Shown: one piece after another, positions 1 through 9,260 of the stretch | How positions within the stretch are numbered: the stretch's first letter is position 1 | Layout of the letters: each line of letters starts with the position of its first letter | Source: Flavobacteriales bacterium | GTDB lineage: Bacteria > Bacteroidota > Bacteroidia > Flavobacteriales_D > Sanyastnellaceae | Reading direction: 5' to 3' | NCBI GenBank assembly: GCA_030828175.1 | Contig: JAURDB010000002.1 | Span: 1-49,660, forward strand | DNA length: 49,660 bases | Position numbers and translations under genes: made by a program | The notes under the pieces: generated by a model | Told to the model about the DNA's origin: nothing | Database searches by the model: none | The model's input: the letters and a program-made list of their open reading frames with translations, nothing else

Positions 1-402
1 CTCGCCGCCTGGGAATCCGGTGATCTCGCCACAGCAGACCTGCCTTGGGAAGAGTGGATCTACCAGGAGCGTTACCGCTTCCTCTCCAACCTCGCGGACG
101 ACACCCCGACCGAGCGCATGGCCGAACTCGACGCCGCTTGGGGCATCGGTTCCACAGGCAACAACGAGGTCCTCTTTGCCTGGATGGAACAGGCCATCCG
201 CAGCAACTACACCCCCGCCTATCCCCGTGTGGAGTCCTTCCTCATCGAAGTGGGGCGCCGCAAATTCCTGACGCCATTGTACCGCGCCATGAAGGAAACC
301 GGCCAGATGGAAATGGCACTGGACATCTACGGCAAGGCACGCGGCGGTTACCATTCGGTCGCCACCGGCACCATGGACGAACTCCTCGGCTGGGAGGGTT
401 GA
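1..402 (+). CDS. M1 family aminopeptidase, C-terminal fragment (5' end outside window)
   Basis: The frame is open from the first base to a TGA at 400-402, so only the last 133 residues are present. They match the helical C-terminal domain of leukotriene-A4-hydrolase-type M1 zinc aminopeptidases: a W-x-x-x-x-x-RFLSNL start, then LDAAWG, the N-N-E-V-L-F-A-W segment, and the late FLIEVGRRKFLTPLY motif followed by ALDIYGKARGGYHS. The catalytic HExxH region is upstream of the window. Family members are usually secreted or periplasmic enzymes that remove N-terminal residues from peptides. The gene ends at a strong hairpin shared with the convergent T9SS gene. Family assignment is secure for this domain; substrate preference cannot be judged. 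Confidence 0.85.
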   Translation, partial: LAAWESGDLATADLPWEEWIYQERYRFLSNLADDTPTERMAELDAAWGIGSTGNNEVLFAWMEQAIRSNYTPAYPRVESFLIEVGRRKFLTPLYRAMKETGQMEMALDIYGKARGGYHSVATGTMDELLGWEG

Positions 403-422
403 ACCAACCCATATTCGACTTC

Positions 423-460
423 AAAGCAAAAGGCCGCCCGATGGGGCGGCCTTTTGCTTT
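423..460. terminator. Bidirectional intrinsic terminator between convergent genes
   Basis: A perfect 17-base-pair inverted repeat (arms 423-439 and 444-460, loop GATG) has a G+C-rich core flanked by an A-rich arm and a T-rich arm. Read from either strand the stem ends in a TTTTGCTTT-like tract. It lies 20 bases after the M1 peptidase stop and 18 bases beyond the stop of the reverse-strand T9SS substrate gene, so it can serve both. Confidence 0.85.
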
Positions 461-477
461 CAGATGGAATTGAAGAA

Positions 478-3400
478 TCAGCGGGACAGGTTGATGTATC
501 CCTTGATTTCCCGCTTTTCATTCGTGGACTCCGAATACAGCACCACGCGATACGCATAGATGCCATCCTCGGCGTAGTACATCTGCGCCGGATCCACGAC
601 CTCATCATCCGCCTGTCCGTACCAGCCCTTGTCAATATCGGTGTTGTGAAAGACCTGATGGCCCCAACGGTTATAAATCCACATCTCGAATCGATCCGGA
701 TCAATGTCTGTACCATAGACGGCCCAGATGTCATTGAACCCATCATTGTTGGGAGTAAAACTGTTGGGGATAAAGACATTGAAGAAGTCGAATATGACGA
801 CTTCACGCGTGACGGCTGATTGACAACCGTTGGTGTCCGTCACCTCCAAGGTCACCGGATAGATCCCCCCATTGCCCAGCGGGAACGTGTAGGTGGGATT
901 CGGCTCTGAACTTACAGCCTCGAGATTTCCAGGAATGAAGTTCCAGCTCCAATCCGTGACGTTGGGAGAAACACTCGAAGCGAAATCAATCCGGCAATCG
1001 GGTGCGGTGGTGGGCTGAGGCCCCGCCTCAAACCCGACACTCGGAGGAGTGAAGACCTGTATGTAGTTGTCTTCAATCAAGGTGTTGACGCATCCCGTAG
1101 TGGTCACCACCGTGACGGAAACGTCATAGACGCCCGGCTCCGTGTAGATGTGCAAGGGCGTCGCTTCCGCGCTGGCTCCTTCGTCACCAAAACTCCAAAC
1201 CTGACTCTGCACGAGTGGTGCCGGCAAATCGTGTCCGAATGTCATCGCCTGGGGAACACAACCCTTGGTGGTATCTGCTGCGAGATGCAAGTCAAACGGC
1301 TGTTCTACCTCGACCTCCATGCACGCCGTCACGGCCGGGGTCGTACAAGCCTCTGAAACCGTCACACAGAACTCCCCGGTCAATGGCGGAACAAACGTGG
1401 ACTGATCATCCGTGCCTGCGGCGAACGTGCTTCCGCCATAAGCGAATTCAAAAGAGTAACCGTCTCCTTGGCCTCCCGTGACATTGATGGCCGACAAAAG
1501 CACCTCATCGCCCAGACAGATCAAGTCGTCTGCATCGATCCCGACCGTGAACGCATCGTAGATGCCCACCTGCACTGAACCCGGCTGGGTCACGCATCCG
1601 GCGGCATCCACGCCTTGCACATCATACACCGTGGTGTACGCGGGACCCACCAGAATGGAAGGTCCCTGCCCCACCAGGTTTCCATCCACCGTCCAGTTGA
1701 AGGTGTAGGGACCGCCGGTAGACGCTGTTGCTGATAAAGTTGTCGCACCGCCAATGCAGATGATCTCGTCGTCACTCAATGAAATGCCCGGCGGCTCAGG
1801 ATCGGCCAAATCGAATTCAATGCTGTAACTGCAACCCAGCTGATCTGACACCTCCAAGGTGTAGGATCCAGCCTCGAGGTTTTCGAAAGCCTGAAGACCA
1901 CCTCCATAAGACAATTGCTCGAGTACGCCTCCCGCATAGCTCAACTGGACATCCCAAGGCCCGTCAGCAGCTGGCTCATCGATGTTCAGCGTGATTTCTC
2001 CATCCGTAATGAGGCAGGTAGGGTCGCTGTAGTCCGTGGTGAATTCAAACCCTGGAACCACCAACACGGTATCCGTGGTGGCACAGTTTTCCAAGCCGAT
2101 GGGCTCTACGAAAGCCACGTATTCCGTGGGTGTACCATCAAACGTATTGACCGTCGGCTGTGCGCTGTTCGGGTTGGTGAGGTTGTCAGCAGGCTCCCAG
2201 CTCCAGATGAAGCCGCAAGCATCGAGACCACATCCCGCACACCAGCTGATTTCCTCGTAAAAAGTGCTCGACTCACAACTCACACTGCCATCCGAAGTGA
2301 GCAACACCGTCAGGCACCCATCGGGGTTGGTCGCCGTCACCGATGTCTCCGGGTAATCTCCGGACAGGTCTACCAACAAGGGAGCAGAGGTGTCGTCTCC
2401 ATCATACACCTGAATGTGGTCGAAGAAGTTCTCGATTTGTCCATCATAAAACAGGATGTTCATCAACGTGCCGTCACCGGGGTTGTCCGGGCAGTAAGTC
2501 CAAGTGGTATTCTCGTTGTTGCCGTAGCATATGGTCGTAGTGCCCTGGTCTCCGCCACAGGGAGAGGGTCCTCCGCCGATGAATGCTCCTTGAAGTTCCA
2601 CAGGGTCCCCACAGAAAACCTGATCCGGCCCGGCGGTTATGCTGTTTTCCGGACCTTCCACCACCTCGATGCTGAGGGTGGTGTCGAAAGTGCAACTGAA
2701 GTTGTTCGTTACCGTGAACACGTAATCGTAAATGCCCGGCTCATCCAAAATGATGTCACAGTAATTCGCATTGAAATCCTGATCGATGATCCCTGGGCCT
2801 GTCCAGTATGAACTGTCCGCATTGAGACCAATGGTCGGGGTAAAAGTGGTCACGCCCGGAATGAGCGCCGGATTGAGGTTCAGGCCCCATTCGAAGATGT
2901 AGCCGTTGTCGATGGCCAGGTTGTCGACCACCGAGAAGGTCCATGTGCCGTTCAAGGGGCATCCCACGAAGTCACAGAGGTCTCCCTCAGCGGTGTACAG
3001 ACCGGGATTGGCCACGTTGTTGTTCTCGGCATTGCCCGCGTTGTCCGTGTAGGCCACCTGCGTCCAATTGGAGTTGTCGTTGATGTTGGTGGCGATGTCA
3101 GGATTGGGAGACCAACCGTAATCATAACCGGTACCGGGAATGTTCGAACCGTCGTCCACTGCCTCACCCAGGAAGCAGCCACCGCCTCCGTTCGGGTAGC
3201 TCATCAGCGGCACCGTGGTTCCATCCGGACAGGTGATCGTCAAATCCAGATCCCCCATGTAACTGTGCTCCATGTTGACGGTCACGGACAACAGATCGTC
3301 ACAATCCTCCAACGTGGCACCGTCCTCGAAAAAGTCAAAGTTCAGCTCACTGCTGTAACTGAAGCCAGCGCCATCCGCGAGGTAGGTCTCCCCTGCCACA

Positions 3401-4296
3401 ACCTGCGGCGGAAGCGCCGTCCATGTAATGCTCTGCACAGGATTGCCATCCACAAATGCCGGACTTCCGGCGCAGACCGGCGTGCTTTGAACACTGTTGA
3501 AAAGTGGAATGGTGCTCACCAAGACTTGCAAGGGCTGCAGGTTGAGGGACACACAACCATTGTTGTCGATTACGGAGAGGTTCACGATGTACTCACCGGG
3601 CTCGTCAAAGGAATGGGTGATGTTCGCTGAAGTCGCAAGGGTATCTACAGACCCATCATCAAAATTCCATACCCACTGGGCCAGATTGAAACCAGGCTCT
3701 GCGGTTGAACCGGCATCTCCAAAGGTGATGGGTTCATTCAAACAAACCCCAATGGACAGAGAGTCGGGATTCGGAAGAGGTGGATCCACAATGCTGCTCG
3801 CCGATATGGGCGTGGCACAGGGTGTTGTGCACGAAATGTTGGCTTCCCAACCCGGTGCTGCGGTGTTTGCAGGACCATTGTCCTGAAAAACGAAAGTCAA
3901 GCATCCCGTTGGATTGTTGACCGTAGCCGTCACCGGCAACCCCTGCAACGCATTGCCCGTGTAGTTTCCCATGGAGGGAGAACCCGCATCAGGTCCATCG
4001 TAGATGAACAGGTAATCACTGTTGTTCGGGTTCGGATTTGTCTCAAGGCCGAAGGCAACAAAACTCACGGAAACCGCATCCCCCGGGTTGTCCGGACATA
4101 GGGTGTAAGTGAAATTGGCGTCTGGGTATGGGTTACCCACTCCACTGTCATCGTTGCCTGCATCAACAAAAATGCCTGTGCAGGTCTCAGCCGTTCCATC
4201 GGACATGATGAAGAACTGCGCTTGGATGACGGATGATAGAGATATCAACGCCACCCCAACCGACAAGCGTCGGAAATTGAATCGATCCTGGGTCAT
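478..4296 (-). CDS. Large T9SS substrate: CUB-like, PKD and P domains with gliding-motility-type C-terminal domain
   Basis: A 1272-residue secreted protein. I chose the ATG at 4296 because a signal peptide (hydrophobic run LSVGVALISLSSV, then QAQFF) follows it; the frame stays open to 4395. Rough domain order: CUB-like region 38-155, PKD 204-249, a proprotein-convertase P-like region 305-475 (MGDLDLTI, NGTWTFSVVD), a second CUB-like region 580-688, Ig/SprB-like segments, PKD-type domains 1013-1068 and 1097-1170, and a C-terminal domain 1171-1271 with FIPNSFTPNNDGFNDIW and YNRWGHQVF. That last domain is the gliding-motility-associated type that directs export by T9SS (type B signal). Expected role: surface-attached or released adhesin or matrix protein; the ligand is unknown. 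It is the last gene of an operon-like run with a sigma factor and a PKD membrane protein. Confidence 0.88.
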   Translation of the reverse strand: MTQDRFNFRRLSVGVALISLSSVIQAQFFIMSDGTAETCTGIFVDAGNDDSGVGNPYPDANFTYTLCPDNPGDAVSVSFVAFGLETNPNPNNSDYLFIYDGPDAGSPSMGNYTGNALQGLPVTATVNNPTGCLTFVFQDNGPANTAAPGWEANISCTTPCATPISASSIVDPPLPNPDSLSIGVCLNEPITFGDAGSTAEPGFNLAQWVWNFDDGSVDTLATSANITHSFDEPGEYIVNLSVIDNNGCVSLNLQPLQVLVSTIPLFNSVQSTPVCAGSPAFVDGNPVQSITWTALPPQVVAGETYLADGAGFSYSSELNFDFFEDGATLEDCDDLLSVTVNMEHSYMGDLDLTITCPDGTTVPLMSYPNGGGGCFLGEAVDDGSNIPGTGYDYGWSPNPDIATNINDNSNWTQVAYTDNAGNAENNNVANPGLYTAEGDLCDFVGCPLNGTWTFSVVDNLAIDNGYIFEWGLNLNPALIPGVTTFTPTIGLNADSSYWTGPGIIDQDFNANYCDIILDEPGIYDYVFTVTNNFSCTFDTTLSIEVVEGPENSITAGPDQVFCGDPVELQGAFIGGGPSPCGGDQGTTTICYGNNENTTWTYCPDNPGDGTLMNILFYDGQIENFFDHIQVYDGDDTSAPLLVDLSGDYPETSVTATNPDGCLTVLLTSDGSVSCESSTFYEEISWCAGCGLDACGFIWSWEPADNLTNPNSAQPTVNTFDGTPTEYVAFVEPIGLENCATTDTVLVVPGFEFTTDYSDPTCLITDGEITLNIDEPAADGPWDVQLSYAGGVLEQLSYGGGLQAFENLEAGSYTLEVSDQLGCSYSIEFDLADPEPPGISLSDDEIICIGGATTLSATASTGGPYTFNWTVDGNLVGQGPSILVGPAYTTVYDVQGVDAAGCVTQPGSVQVGIYDAFTVGIDADDLICLGDEVLLSAINVTGGQGDGYSFEFAYGGSTFAAGTDDQSTFVPPLTGEFCVTVSEACTTPAVTACMEVEVEQPFDLHLAADTTKGCVPQAMTFGHDLPAPLVQSQVWSFGDEGASAEATPLHIYTEPGVYDVSVTVVTTTGCVNTLIEDNYIQVFTPPSVGFEAGPQPTTAPDCRIDFASSVSPNVTDWSWNFIPGNLEAVSSEPNPTYTFPLGNGGIYPVTLEVTDTNGCQSAVTREVVIFDFFNVFIPNSFTPNNDGFNDIWAVYGTDIDPDRFEMWIYNRWGHQVFHNTDIDKGWYGQADDEVVDPAQMYYAEDGIYAYRVVLYSESTNEKREIKGYINLSR

Positions 4297-4405
4297 GGTT
4301 GTAGGTCCAAAGGTGGAACCGAACAACGAAAGGAAGCGTTGCATGAACCGCAAATGTTCCACGGTGGGTTGTGTCCAAATCCAAGACACCCGCATGGGAC
4401 TGCCT

Positions 4406-5725
4406 TCATTCTACCAAGAGTTCATCGGCATAGTAAGCGGGTCCTGCCTTACCCTGAACCACAATGGACCAAGAGAAACCAGATCCCGGCAGCGCCCGCC
4501 CCCCTGTGGGAAGGCTGCCGTCCCATGCCTTTGGCTCGGTGGTCTCAAAGACGATGTGCCCCTGCTTGTCCTGGATTCGAAAGACAAAAGGCCACTCCAA
4601 TTGCAGCAATCCCCTCGGAAGAAAACGGTCATAACTGCCGTCTCCATCGGGACTGAACCTTCCGGCCCCTCCTATTCCAAATCGGCTACCCACTTCAATG
4701 TTGTGGCGCGCAACCGATTGACATCCATAGGGAGAACTCGCCACCAACTGAACCACGTGTTCACCTGTGCGGCCCAACTCGAAGTCCGCAGATTCGCCAG
4801 CCTTGGCGGTTTCCCCGTCTACAATCCATGTGGCATTGCTCGCATCTCGGCTTCGGTTCCGCATGCGAATGACCGGGTTCCGTTCGGACATGGCCGGGAC
4901 CTCCCACGTAAAGTCTGCCCGTGGTATCGGATGGATGGTCACCAGATTTTCAATGGTCCGCGTGCGAATCAATCCATCGCTGATCCGCGTCACACTCAAG
5001 GTAATGTCGTAGGTACCCGGTGCATCAAAAACGTGCTGTGGAGAGGCCTCGTTGCTGAATTGACCATCACCGAAGTTCCAAAGCACCCGCACGTCATTCA
5101 TGGGTTTGGCCATTCTGAAACCGATTTCGGTTCCCACGCAGGCGGCATCGATGTCGGCTGCAAAGGCGGCTGCCACCGCAGCAGGCAACTCAGCCCAATC
5201 CGCAGGGACGTCCACGGGAGATACATCCCCGCGGACCGAAGACGGCTTTGAAGCGGGTATGGAAGCCGTCTCAGTTGCAGCGCCCGATACATCGGCCCCA
5301 GCCAATTCTGCTCTGCCCTGCTCGGCGGTGCCGCCCCCCATATTCTCATCCACTTCTCCCCGCTTGGCTCCCCCAACTTCCTGACTTTCGGCAAATCCAG
5401 GATCTTCTGAAGGGCCTTCGTCCAACGCACCGCTGACCCATCCTGAATTTTCACCCTCGGAAGCTGCTTCCGGAATGTCGGAATCCACCGGGTCGGTGAA
5501 CCAGAGGGCGCCTCCAATCAACGCCGCTCCAGCGGCAGGACCCAAAATCCAGCGCCACGAAGCAGCAGCGGCACCACCTGCCGCACCACCCGCCATGGCT
5601 GACTGCATGGTCAACCAACTTGGGGCAGCCAGACCCGGCGCTTTTTCCAACGCCGAGCGCATGCCCTGTTCAAAGCTGCCACCGGCAGCTCCCCGCTTCT
5701 TTTCTTCTTCTCGCTCTTCGCTCAC
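4406..5725 (-). CDS. Single-pass membrane protein with PKD and divergent gliding-type C-terminal domain (candidate anti-sigma partner)
   Basis: This 439-residue protein starts with a charged cytoplasmic segment (1-56), followed by one predicted membrane helix (about 57-76, WILGPAAGAALIGGALWF). After an acidic low-complexity linker come a PKD domain (about 211-265, WNFGDGQFSNEASPQHVF) and a C-terminal region (about 353-423) with FSPDGDGSYDRF and WDGSLPTGG, resembling a shortened gliding-motility C-terminal domain. The start codon overlaps the sigma-factor stop by 4 bases, so the two are probably translationally coupled. The cytoplasmic part has an F-x-x-x-L-x-x-x-P-x-x-W pattern like the N-terminal tail of Bacteroidota proteins encoded next to ECF sigma factors. 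I infer a membrane anti-sigma or sensor role; no classical zinc anti-sigma motif is visible. Confidence 0.7.
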   Translation of the reverse strand: MSEEREEEKKRGAAGGSFEQGMRSALEKAPGLAAPSWLTMQSAMAGGAAGGAAAASWRWILGPAAGAALIGGALWFTDPVDSDIPEAASEGENSGWVSGALDEGPSEDPGFAESQEVGGAKRGEVDENMGGGTAEQGRAELAGADVSGAATETASIPASKPSSVRGDVSPVDVPADWAELPAAVAAAFAADIDAACVGTEIGFRMAKPMNDVRVLWNFGDGQFSNEASPQHVFDAPGTYDITLSVTRISDGLIRTRTIENLVTIHPIPRADFTWEVPAMSERNPVIRMRNRSRDASNATWIVDGETAKAGESADFELGRTGEHVVQLVASSPYGCQSVARHNIEVGSRFGIGGAGRFSPDGDGSYDRFLPRGLLQLEWPFVFRIQDKQGHIVFETTEPKAWDGSLPTGGRALPGSGFSWSIVVQGKAGPAYYADELLVE

Positions 5726-6348
5726 TTTTCCCTCAATTTCTTCCGCAACAATTCGCGCAAGTTCCTGCGCGCCTTGGCATAATTCGATTTAGAAGTCCCC
5801 TCCGATATCCCCAACTCAATGGCGATGTCCCGGTGACCATACCCCTCAATCGCATATAGGTTGAAGACCGCACGGTACACGGGCGTCAACTGCTCCATCG
5901 CCTCCAAGATGTCATTCTGCCCCAGACCTGCCCATTCCGGCTCGTTCTCCTCCTGCACGCGTTCGGACAACACATCCAACATCTCCTCAGACTCCCCCAC
6001 GAACTGCAGTTGGCGCGAGGCGCGCAATGCGTCGATGGCCATGTTCACCATGATCCGGCGAACCCACCCCTCGAACGACCCCTTGAAGGTGTAACCGCCA
6101 ATGTTGCGGAAAACCTTGATGAACCCATCCTGCAGCACATCCAACGCCTCCTGTTCTCCGGGAATGTATCGGCGAATCGCCAACAACATCTTCCCCGCAT
6201 AGAACTCGTAGATCTGTCTTTGCCCTTCGGTTTCTTCCGCCTGGGCAGATTTTACCCAAGACCGAATCACTTCGGGGTCCGGAGGAGCGGACGGAGAGAT
6301 GACGAATCGTTCCACGATTGGTTGCCCGAAAGAAACCGACATCTGCAA
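5722..6348 (-). CDS. ECF-family RNA polymerase sigma-70 factor
   Basis: 208 residues, the normal ECF size. Region 2 covers about residues 45-112, with the DVLQDGFIKVF core contact motif and GWVRRIMVNMAIDALR. Region 4 covers about 145-202, with LTPVYRAVFNLYAIEGY, then the helix-turn-helix HRDIAIELGISEGTSKSNYAKAR. No region 1.1 or 3 is present. It should direct RNA polymerase to a small regulon, quite possibly including its own operon. It is the first gene of a reverse-strand set with the PKD membrane protein and the large T9SS substrate, and is divergent from mnmA across 77 bases. A second in-frame ATG at residue 3 is an alternative start. Confidence 0.92.
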   Translation of the reverse strand: MQMSVSFGQPIVERFVISPSAPPDPEVIRSWVKSAQAEETEGQRQIYEFYAGKMLLAIRRYIPGEQEALDVLQDGFIKVFRNIGGYTFKGSFEGWVRRIMVNMAIDALRASRQLQFVGESEEMLDVLSERVQEENEPEWAGLGQNDILEAMEQLTPVYRAVFNLYAIEGYGHRDIAIELGISEGTSKSNYAKARRNLRELLRKKLREK

Positions 6349-6413
6349 AATGAAGGCCCCGGGTGAGCGTCAATATCGCCACTTCGTGGAAACTCTCTGC
6401 AAGCTTGCCGTCG

Positions 6414-6421
6414 TAGTTTCG
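6414..6421 (+). promoter_or_regulatory. Candidate Bacteroidota -7 promoter element (TAGTTTCG) for mnmA
   Basis: TAGTTTCG fits TAnnTTYG, a relaxed form of the Bacteroidota -7 element TAnnTTTG. Only 4 bases separate it from the mnmA ATG, so transcription would start at or next to the start codon. No convincing -33 element is visible. Confidence 0.5.
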
Positions 6422-6425
6422 CACC

Positions 6426-7571
6426 ATGCGCGTCGTTGTAGGACTTTCCGGTGGTGTAGACAGCAGTGTCGCTGCACTGCAACTCCAACGCGAAGGACAT
6501 GAGGTCATTGGCATCTTCATGCGGAATTGGGTCGACGACAGCGTCACCCTCGACAACGCATGTCCATGGGTGGATGATGCCAATGACGCGCTGCTCGTCG
6601 CCCAGCACCTCGGAATCCCATTTCAGGTCATCGACCTATCCCAAGCCTATCGCGAGCGCATCGTAGACCACATGTTTGCCGAATACGCCGCTGGAAGGAC
6701 ACCCAATCCCGACGTTCTCTGCAACCGGGAAATCAAATTCGACCTGTTCCGCAAAGCCGCTCACCAACTCGACGCAGACGCTGTCGCCACCGGGCATTAC
6801 TGCCGAAGGAGCACCACAGTGGATGGAATGCACCAGCTGTTGGCCGGGCGGGACACCAACAAGGACCAGAGCTATTTCCTGTGCCAAGTGACGCAGGAAC
6901 AACTATCGGATGCCCTCTTCCCCGTGGGAGAACTCGAGAAGCCGGAGGTGCGTCGGATCGCCGAGGAGGCCGGACTCCCGACCGCCCACAAAAAGGACAG
7001 CCAGGGACTCTGCTTCGTGGGAAAGGTCAAGTTACCGGACTTCCTTCAGCAACAATTGAAGGTGACCCAAGGTCCCATCGTAGAGCTTCCTGCGGACGGC
7101 ATCACACCCCCCGCGCACCCTTGGGAGTCGCCAACCTTGGACCTCGTTCACGCCAGGGAAGTCGGTCAGCACCCAGGAGCGCACTTTTTTACCATCGGCC
7201 AGCGCCGCGGACTCAATGTCGGTGGACACGTCGAGCCCCTCTTCGTGATCGACAAGGACATGGAATCCAATACTTTGTTCGTGGGAGAAGGCGACCGGCA
7301 TCCGGGCCTCATCCGGCAAGGCTTGGCCATGGACGATGCCGCCGTTCACTGGATTCGAACGGACCTCCGCCCGGAGCCCTTCGCCCCCTTGCGCGTCAAA
7401 GCACGCTTCCGATATCGCCAGCCCCTGCAAGAAGCCACCTTGACTTGTGTTGAAGACGAATGGCGCCTGGTATTCGACGAGCCCCAATCCGGAATTGCCC
7501 CGGGTCAGTTTGCCGCCTGGCACGACGCCGAAACCGGTGAAGAGGTCCTTGGCAGCGGCGTGATTTCTTGA
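6426..7571 (+). CDS. mnmA: tRNA-specific 2-thiouridylase MnmA
   Basis: 381 residues, full family length. It activates U34 of Lys, Glu and Gln tRNAs with ATP and inserts sulfur to give 2-thiouridine. The N-terminal PP-loop is SGGVDSS (residues 8-14). The two reactive cysteines are present: Cys99 in [10 protein letters not shown] and Cys196 in GLCFVG. The tRNA-binding and C-terminal barrel parts follow, with [10 protein letters not shown] and a closing [13 protein letters not shown] motif. It is transcribed away from the ECF operon, and its 3' end lies 13 bases from the convergent glycosyltransferase gene, with no clear terminator between them. Confidence 0.96.
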   Translation: MRVVVGLSGGVDSSVAALQLQREGHEVIGIFMRNWVDDSVTLDNACPWVDDANDALLVAQHLGIPFQVIDLSQAYRERIVDHMFAEYAAGRTPNPDVLCNREIKFDLFRKAAHQLDADAVATGHYCRRSTTVDGMHQLLAGRDTNKDQSYFLCQVTQEQLSDALFPVGELEKPEVRRIAEEAGLPTAHKKDSQGLCFVGKVKLPDFLQQQLKVTQGPIVELPADGITPPAHPWESPTLDLVHAREVGQHPGAHFFTIGQRRGLNVGGHVEPLFVIDKDMESNTLFVGEGDRHPGLIRQGLAMDDAAVHWIRTDLRPEPFAPLRVKARFRYRQPLQEATLTCVEDEWRLVFDEPQSGIAPGQFAAWHDAETGEEVLGSGVIS

Positions 7572-7584
7572 GTGAAGCCCCGAG

Positions 7585-8598
7585 TCAAAGCTTGTCTTTG
7601 AGCAGGTAGACGTTTCGGCGGGGCGCGTTGCGCGTGACGAGTTCCGCTACGAAACCGGTCAGGAAAAGCTGGAGTCCCATCATCATGAAGACGAGGGCGA
7701 TGTAAAAGGCACTGATATCGGCAATGTTGCGCGCGACGACGCCTTCCGACAAGGCCCAGAGCTTGTACCCGCCGATGGCAGCAAACAGACCGAAGCCCCC
7801 GATGAACATGAGTGTTCCCATCACACCGAAAAGGTGCATCGGCTTGTGACCGAATCTGCCGATGAAGGCAATTGTAAGCAGGTCCAGGAAACCATTGACA
7901 AATCGCTCGAGGCCAAACTTGGTGCTGCCGTATTTCCGGGCGCGGTGCTGAACCACCTGCTCTCCAATCCGGGAGAAGCCGGCCTGCTTTGCCAAAACGG
8001 GGATGTATCGGTGCATCTCCCCATTGACTTCCACGGCTTGCACCACTTCGCGACGGTATGCCTTGAGTCCGCAATTGAAATCGTGCAGGTGGATGCCACT
8101 GACCCTGCGTGTCGCCCAATTGTACAGCTTGGTAGGCAGGGTCTTGGTAATCGGATCGTATCGCTTCTTCTTCCACCCGCTCACCATGTCGAGACCATCC
8201 TCAACAATGCGCCGTTCGAGTTCGGGCACTTCATCTGGACTGTCCTGCAGGTCGGCATCCATCGTGATGACGACCTTTCCCCGTACCACACGAAAACCCG
8301 TGTGCAATGCAGCACTCTTGCCCTGGTTCCGAGCAAAACTCAAACCCACAACAGCGTCGCCGTGATGGGCCTTCAACTCCTGTATCACCTTCCAGGATCC
8401 GTCTGTGGAGCCATCGTCAATGAAGACCACCTCATAGGAGCGCCCCTGGAGAACCTGGGCAATCCAGGTCATCAGTTCAGGAAGGCTCTCCTCCTCATTG
8501 AAGAGGGGCACCACGATGCTCAAATCGAGGTCGGGTCGGGTCGGTGATGTCAGCGCGTCGGTCTCCATTCCAGTGGGGGCATTCGCCTTGAAGTGCAA
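7585..8598 (-). CDS. Membrane-anchored family 2 glycosyltransferase (GtrB/dolichol-phosphate-mannose-synthase type)
   Basis: 337 residues. The N-terminal GT-A domain (about 25-230) shows SIVVPLFNEEESL, FIDDGSTDGSW and the metal-binding DADLQDSPDEV motif. Further on are NQGKSAAL and the FNCGLKAYRREV segment typical of polyprenyl-phosphate glycosyltransferases. Two membrane helices follow at about 251-283 and 294-320, the usual GtrB/ArnC-like layout. It probably transfers a sugar from a nucleotide donor to a polyprenyl phosphate at the inner membrane for envelope glycan synthesis; the sugar is unknown. The start is 7 bases after the DUF4199 gene, implying co-transcription. Met11 is an alternative start. 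Confidence 0.88.
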   Translation of the reverse strand: MHFKANAPTGMETDALTSPTRPDLDLSIVVPLFNEEESLPELMTWIAQVLQGRSYEVVFIDDGSTDGSWKVIQELKAHHGDAVVGLSFARNQGKSAALHTGFRVVRGKVVITMDADLQDSPDEVPELERRIVEDGLDMVSGWKKKRYDPITKTLPTKLYNWATRRVSGIHLHDFNCGLKAYRREVVQAVEVNGEMHRYIPVLAKQAGFSRIGEQVVQHRARKYGSTKFGLERFVNGFLDLLTIAFIGRFGHKPMHLFGVMGTLMFIGGFGLFAAIGGYKLWALSEGVVARNIADISAFYIALVFMMMGLQLFLTGFVAELVTRNAPRRNVYLLKDKL

Positions 8599-8605
8599 GG
8601 TAAGG

Positions 8606-9184
8606 TCAGCCTTGGAAGCCTCCGGCAGTTTCGGGATTCCTCTTCATGATGGCTGCGACAATCAATGCCACAAAGGCAATCCAGAATGCGCTCATGGCTG
8701 CGTCCAGCAATTGACCCGGGACAGAAATGGAAAACCGCGTGGATTTCTCCAAGAGTTCAGTCATGCTGCCCTCCATGACACCTCCCAAAGAACCGATGGT
8801 TTCCAGGCTCTTGTCCATGACCAACTCTACATAAGCACCTCTCAAATCGGGCCGCATCACATGAAACAAAAGCAAGTTGAACACCGTGTATCCCAACCGT
8901 GTCAACATGCCTGAAATGAGCGAAAGACCAAAGGCGCGTCCGAACCGAAGCGCCCCTTCTTCCCTCTTGGCCGTGATGAGCACCATCACCATGACCATCA
9001 CCACCACCGTCAACATTGCCGGCCCCGTCCATGCACCCAGGAGCGACTCAAATTGGACCATGTAAGCCAGCAGATACCCCATCAAGATCAGTCCAGCACC
9101 GGCCAGGCCATGGCCAAAGAGGAAAGGGGGAATCAAAGGTCGCTCAGAACGCTTGGAATGATCGGAGTCGAATGCACTTTCCAT
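8606..9184 (-). CDS. DUF4199 family membrane protein
   Basis: 192 residues with four predicted membrane helices (about 27-43, 54-72, 83-108 and 158-179). This is the usual size and layout of DUF4199, a family nearly confined to Bacteroidota and often encoded directly before a GT2 glycosyltransferase, as here. The second helix is unusually rich in Val and Met (VVVMVMVMVL). The segment between helices 3 and 4 carries the family-like hydrophilic loop (MDKSLETIGSLGG). The function is unknown; the neighbour suggests a role in envelope or lipid-linked glycan work. It is divergent from the SRP RNA gene. Confidence 0.75.
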   Translation of the reverse strand: MESAFDSDHSKRSERPLIPPFLFGHGLAGAGLILMGYLLAYMVQFESLLGAWTGPAMLTVVVMVMVMVLITAKREEGALRFGRAFGLSLISGMLTRLGYTVFNLLLFHVMRPDLRGAYVELVMDKSLETIGSLGGVMEGSMTELLEKSTRFSISVPGQLLDAAMSAFWIAFVALIVAAIMKRNPETAGGFQG

Positions 9185-9246
9185 GTTGCGGGTGAATCAA
9201 AGGGCAATATCGAAAACAGCGGCATACAAAGGGACGGGTCCTGTCC

Positions 9247-9254
9247 TACCTTTG
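9247..9254 (+). promoter_or_regulatory. -7 promoter element (TACCTTTG) for the SRP RNA gene
   Basis: TACCTTTG is an exact match to the Bacteroidota TAnnTTTG element. It ends 6 bases before the first base (9261) of the folded SRP RNA, the spacing expected between this element and the transcription start. It therefore calibrates the similar elements found upstream of protein genes in this window. No clear -33 TTG is visible. Confidence 0.65.
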
Positions 9255-9260
9255 TCCACG

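Noticed and set aside
4109-5251. A plus-strand frame of 380 codons across the PKD membrane protein and the T9SS gene start
   Set aside because: Composition is Arg/Pro/Gly-rich without motifs, and the opposite strand has recognised PKD and sorting domains.
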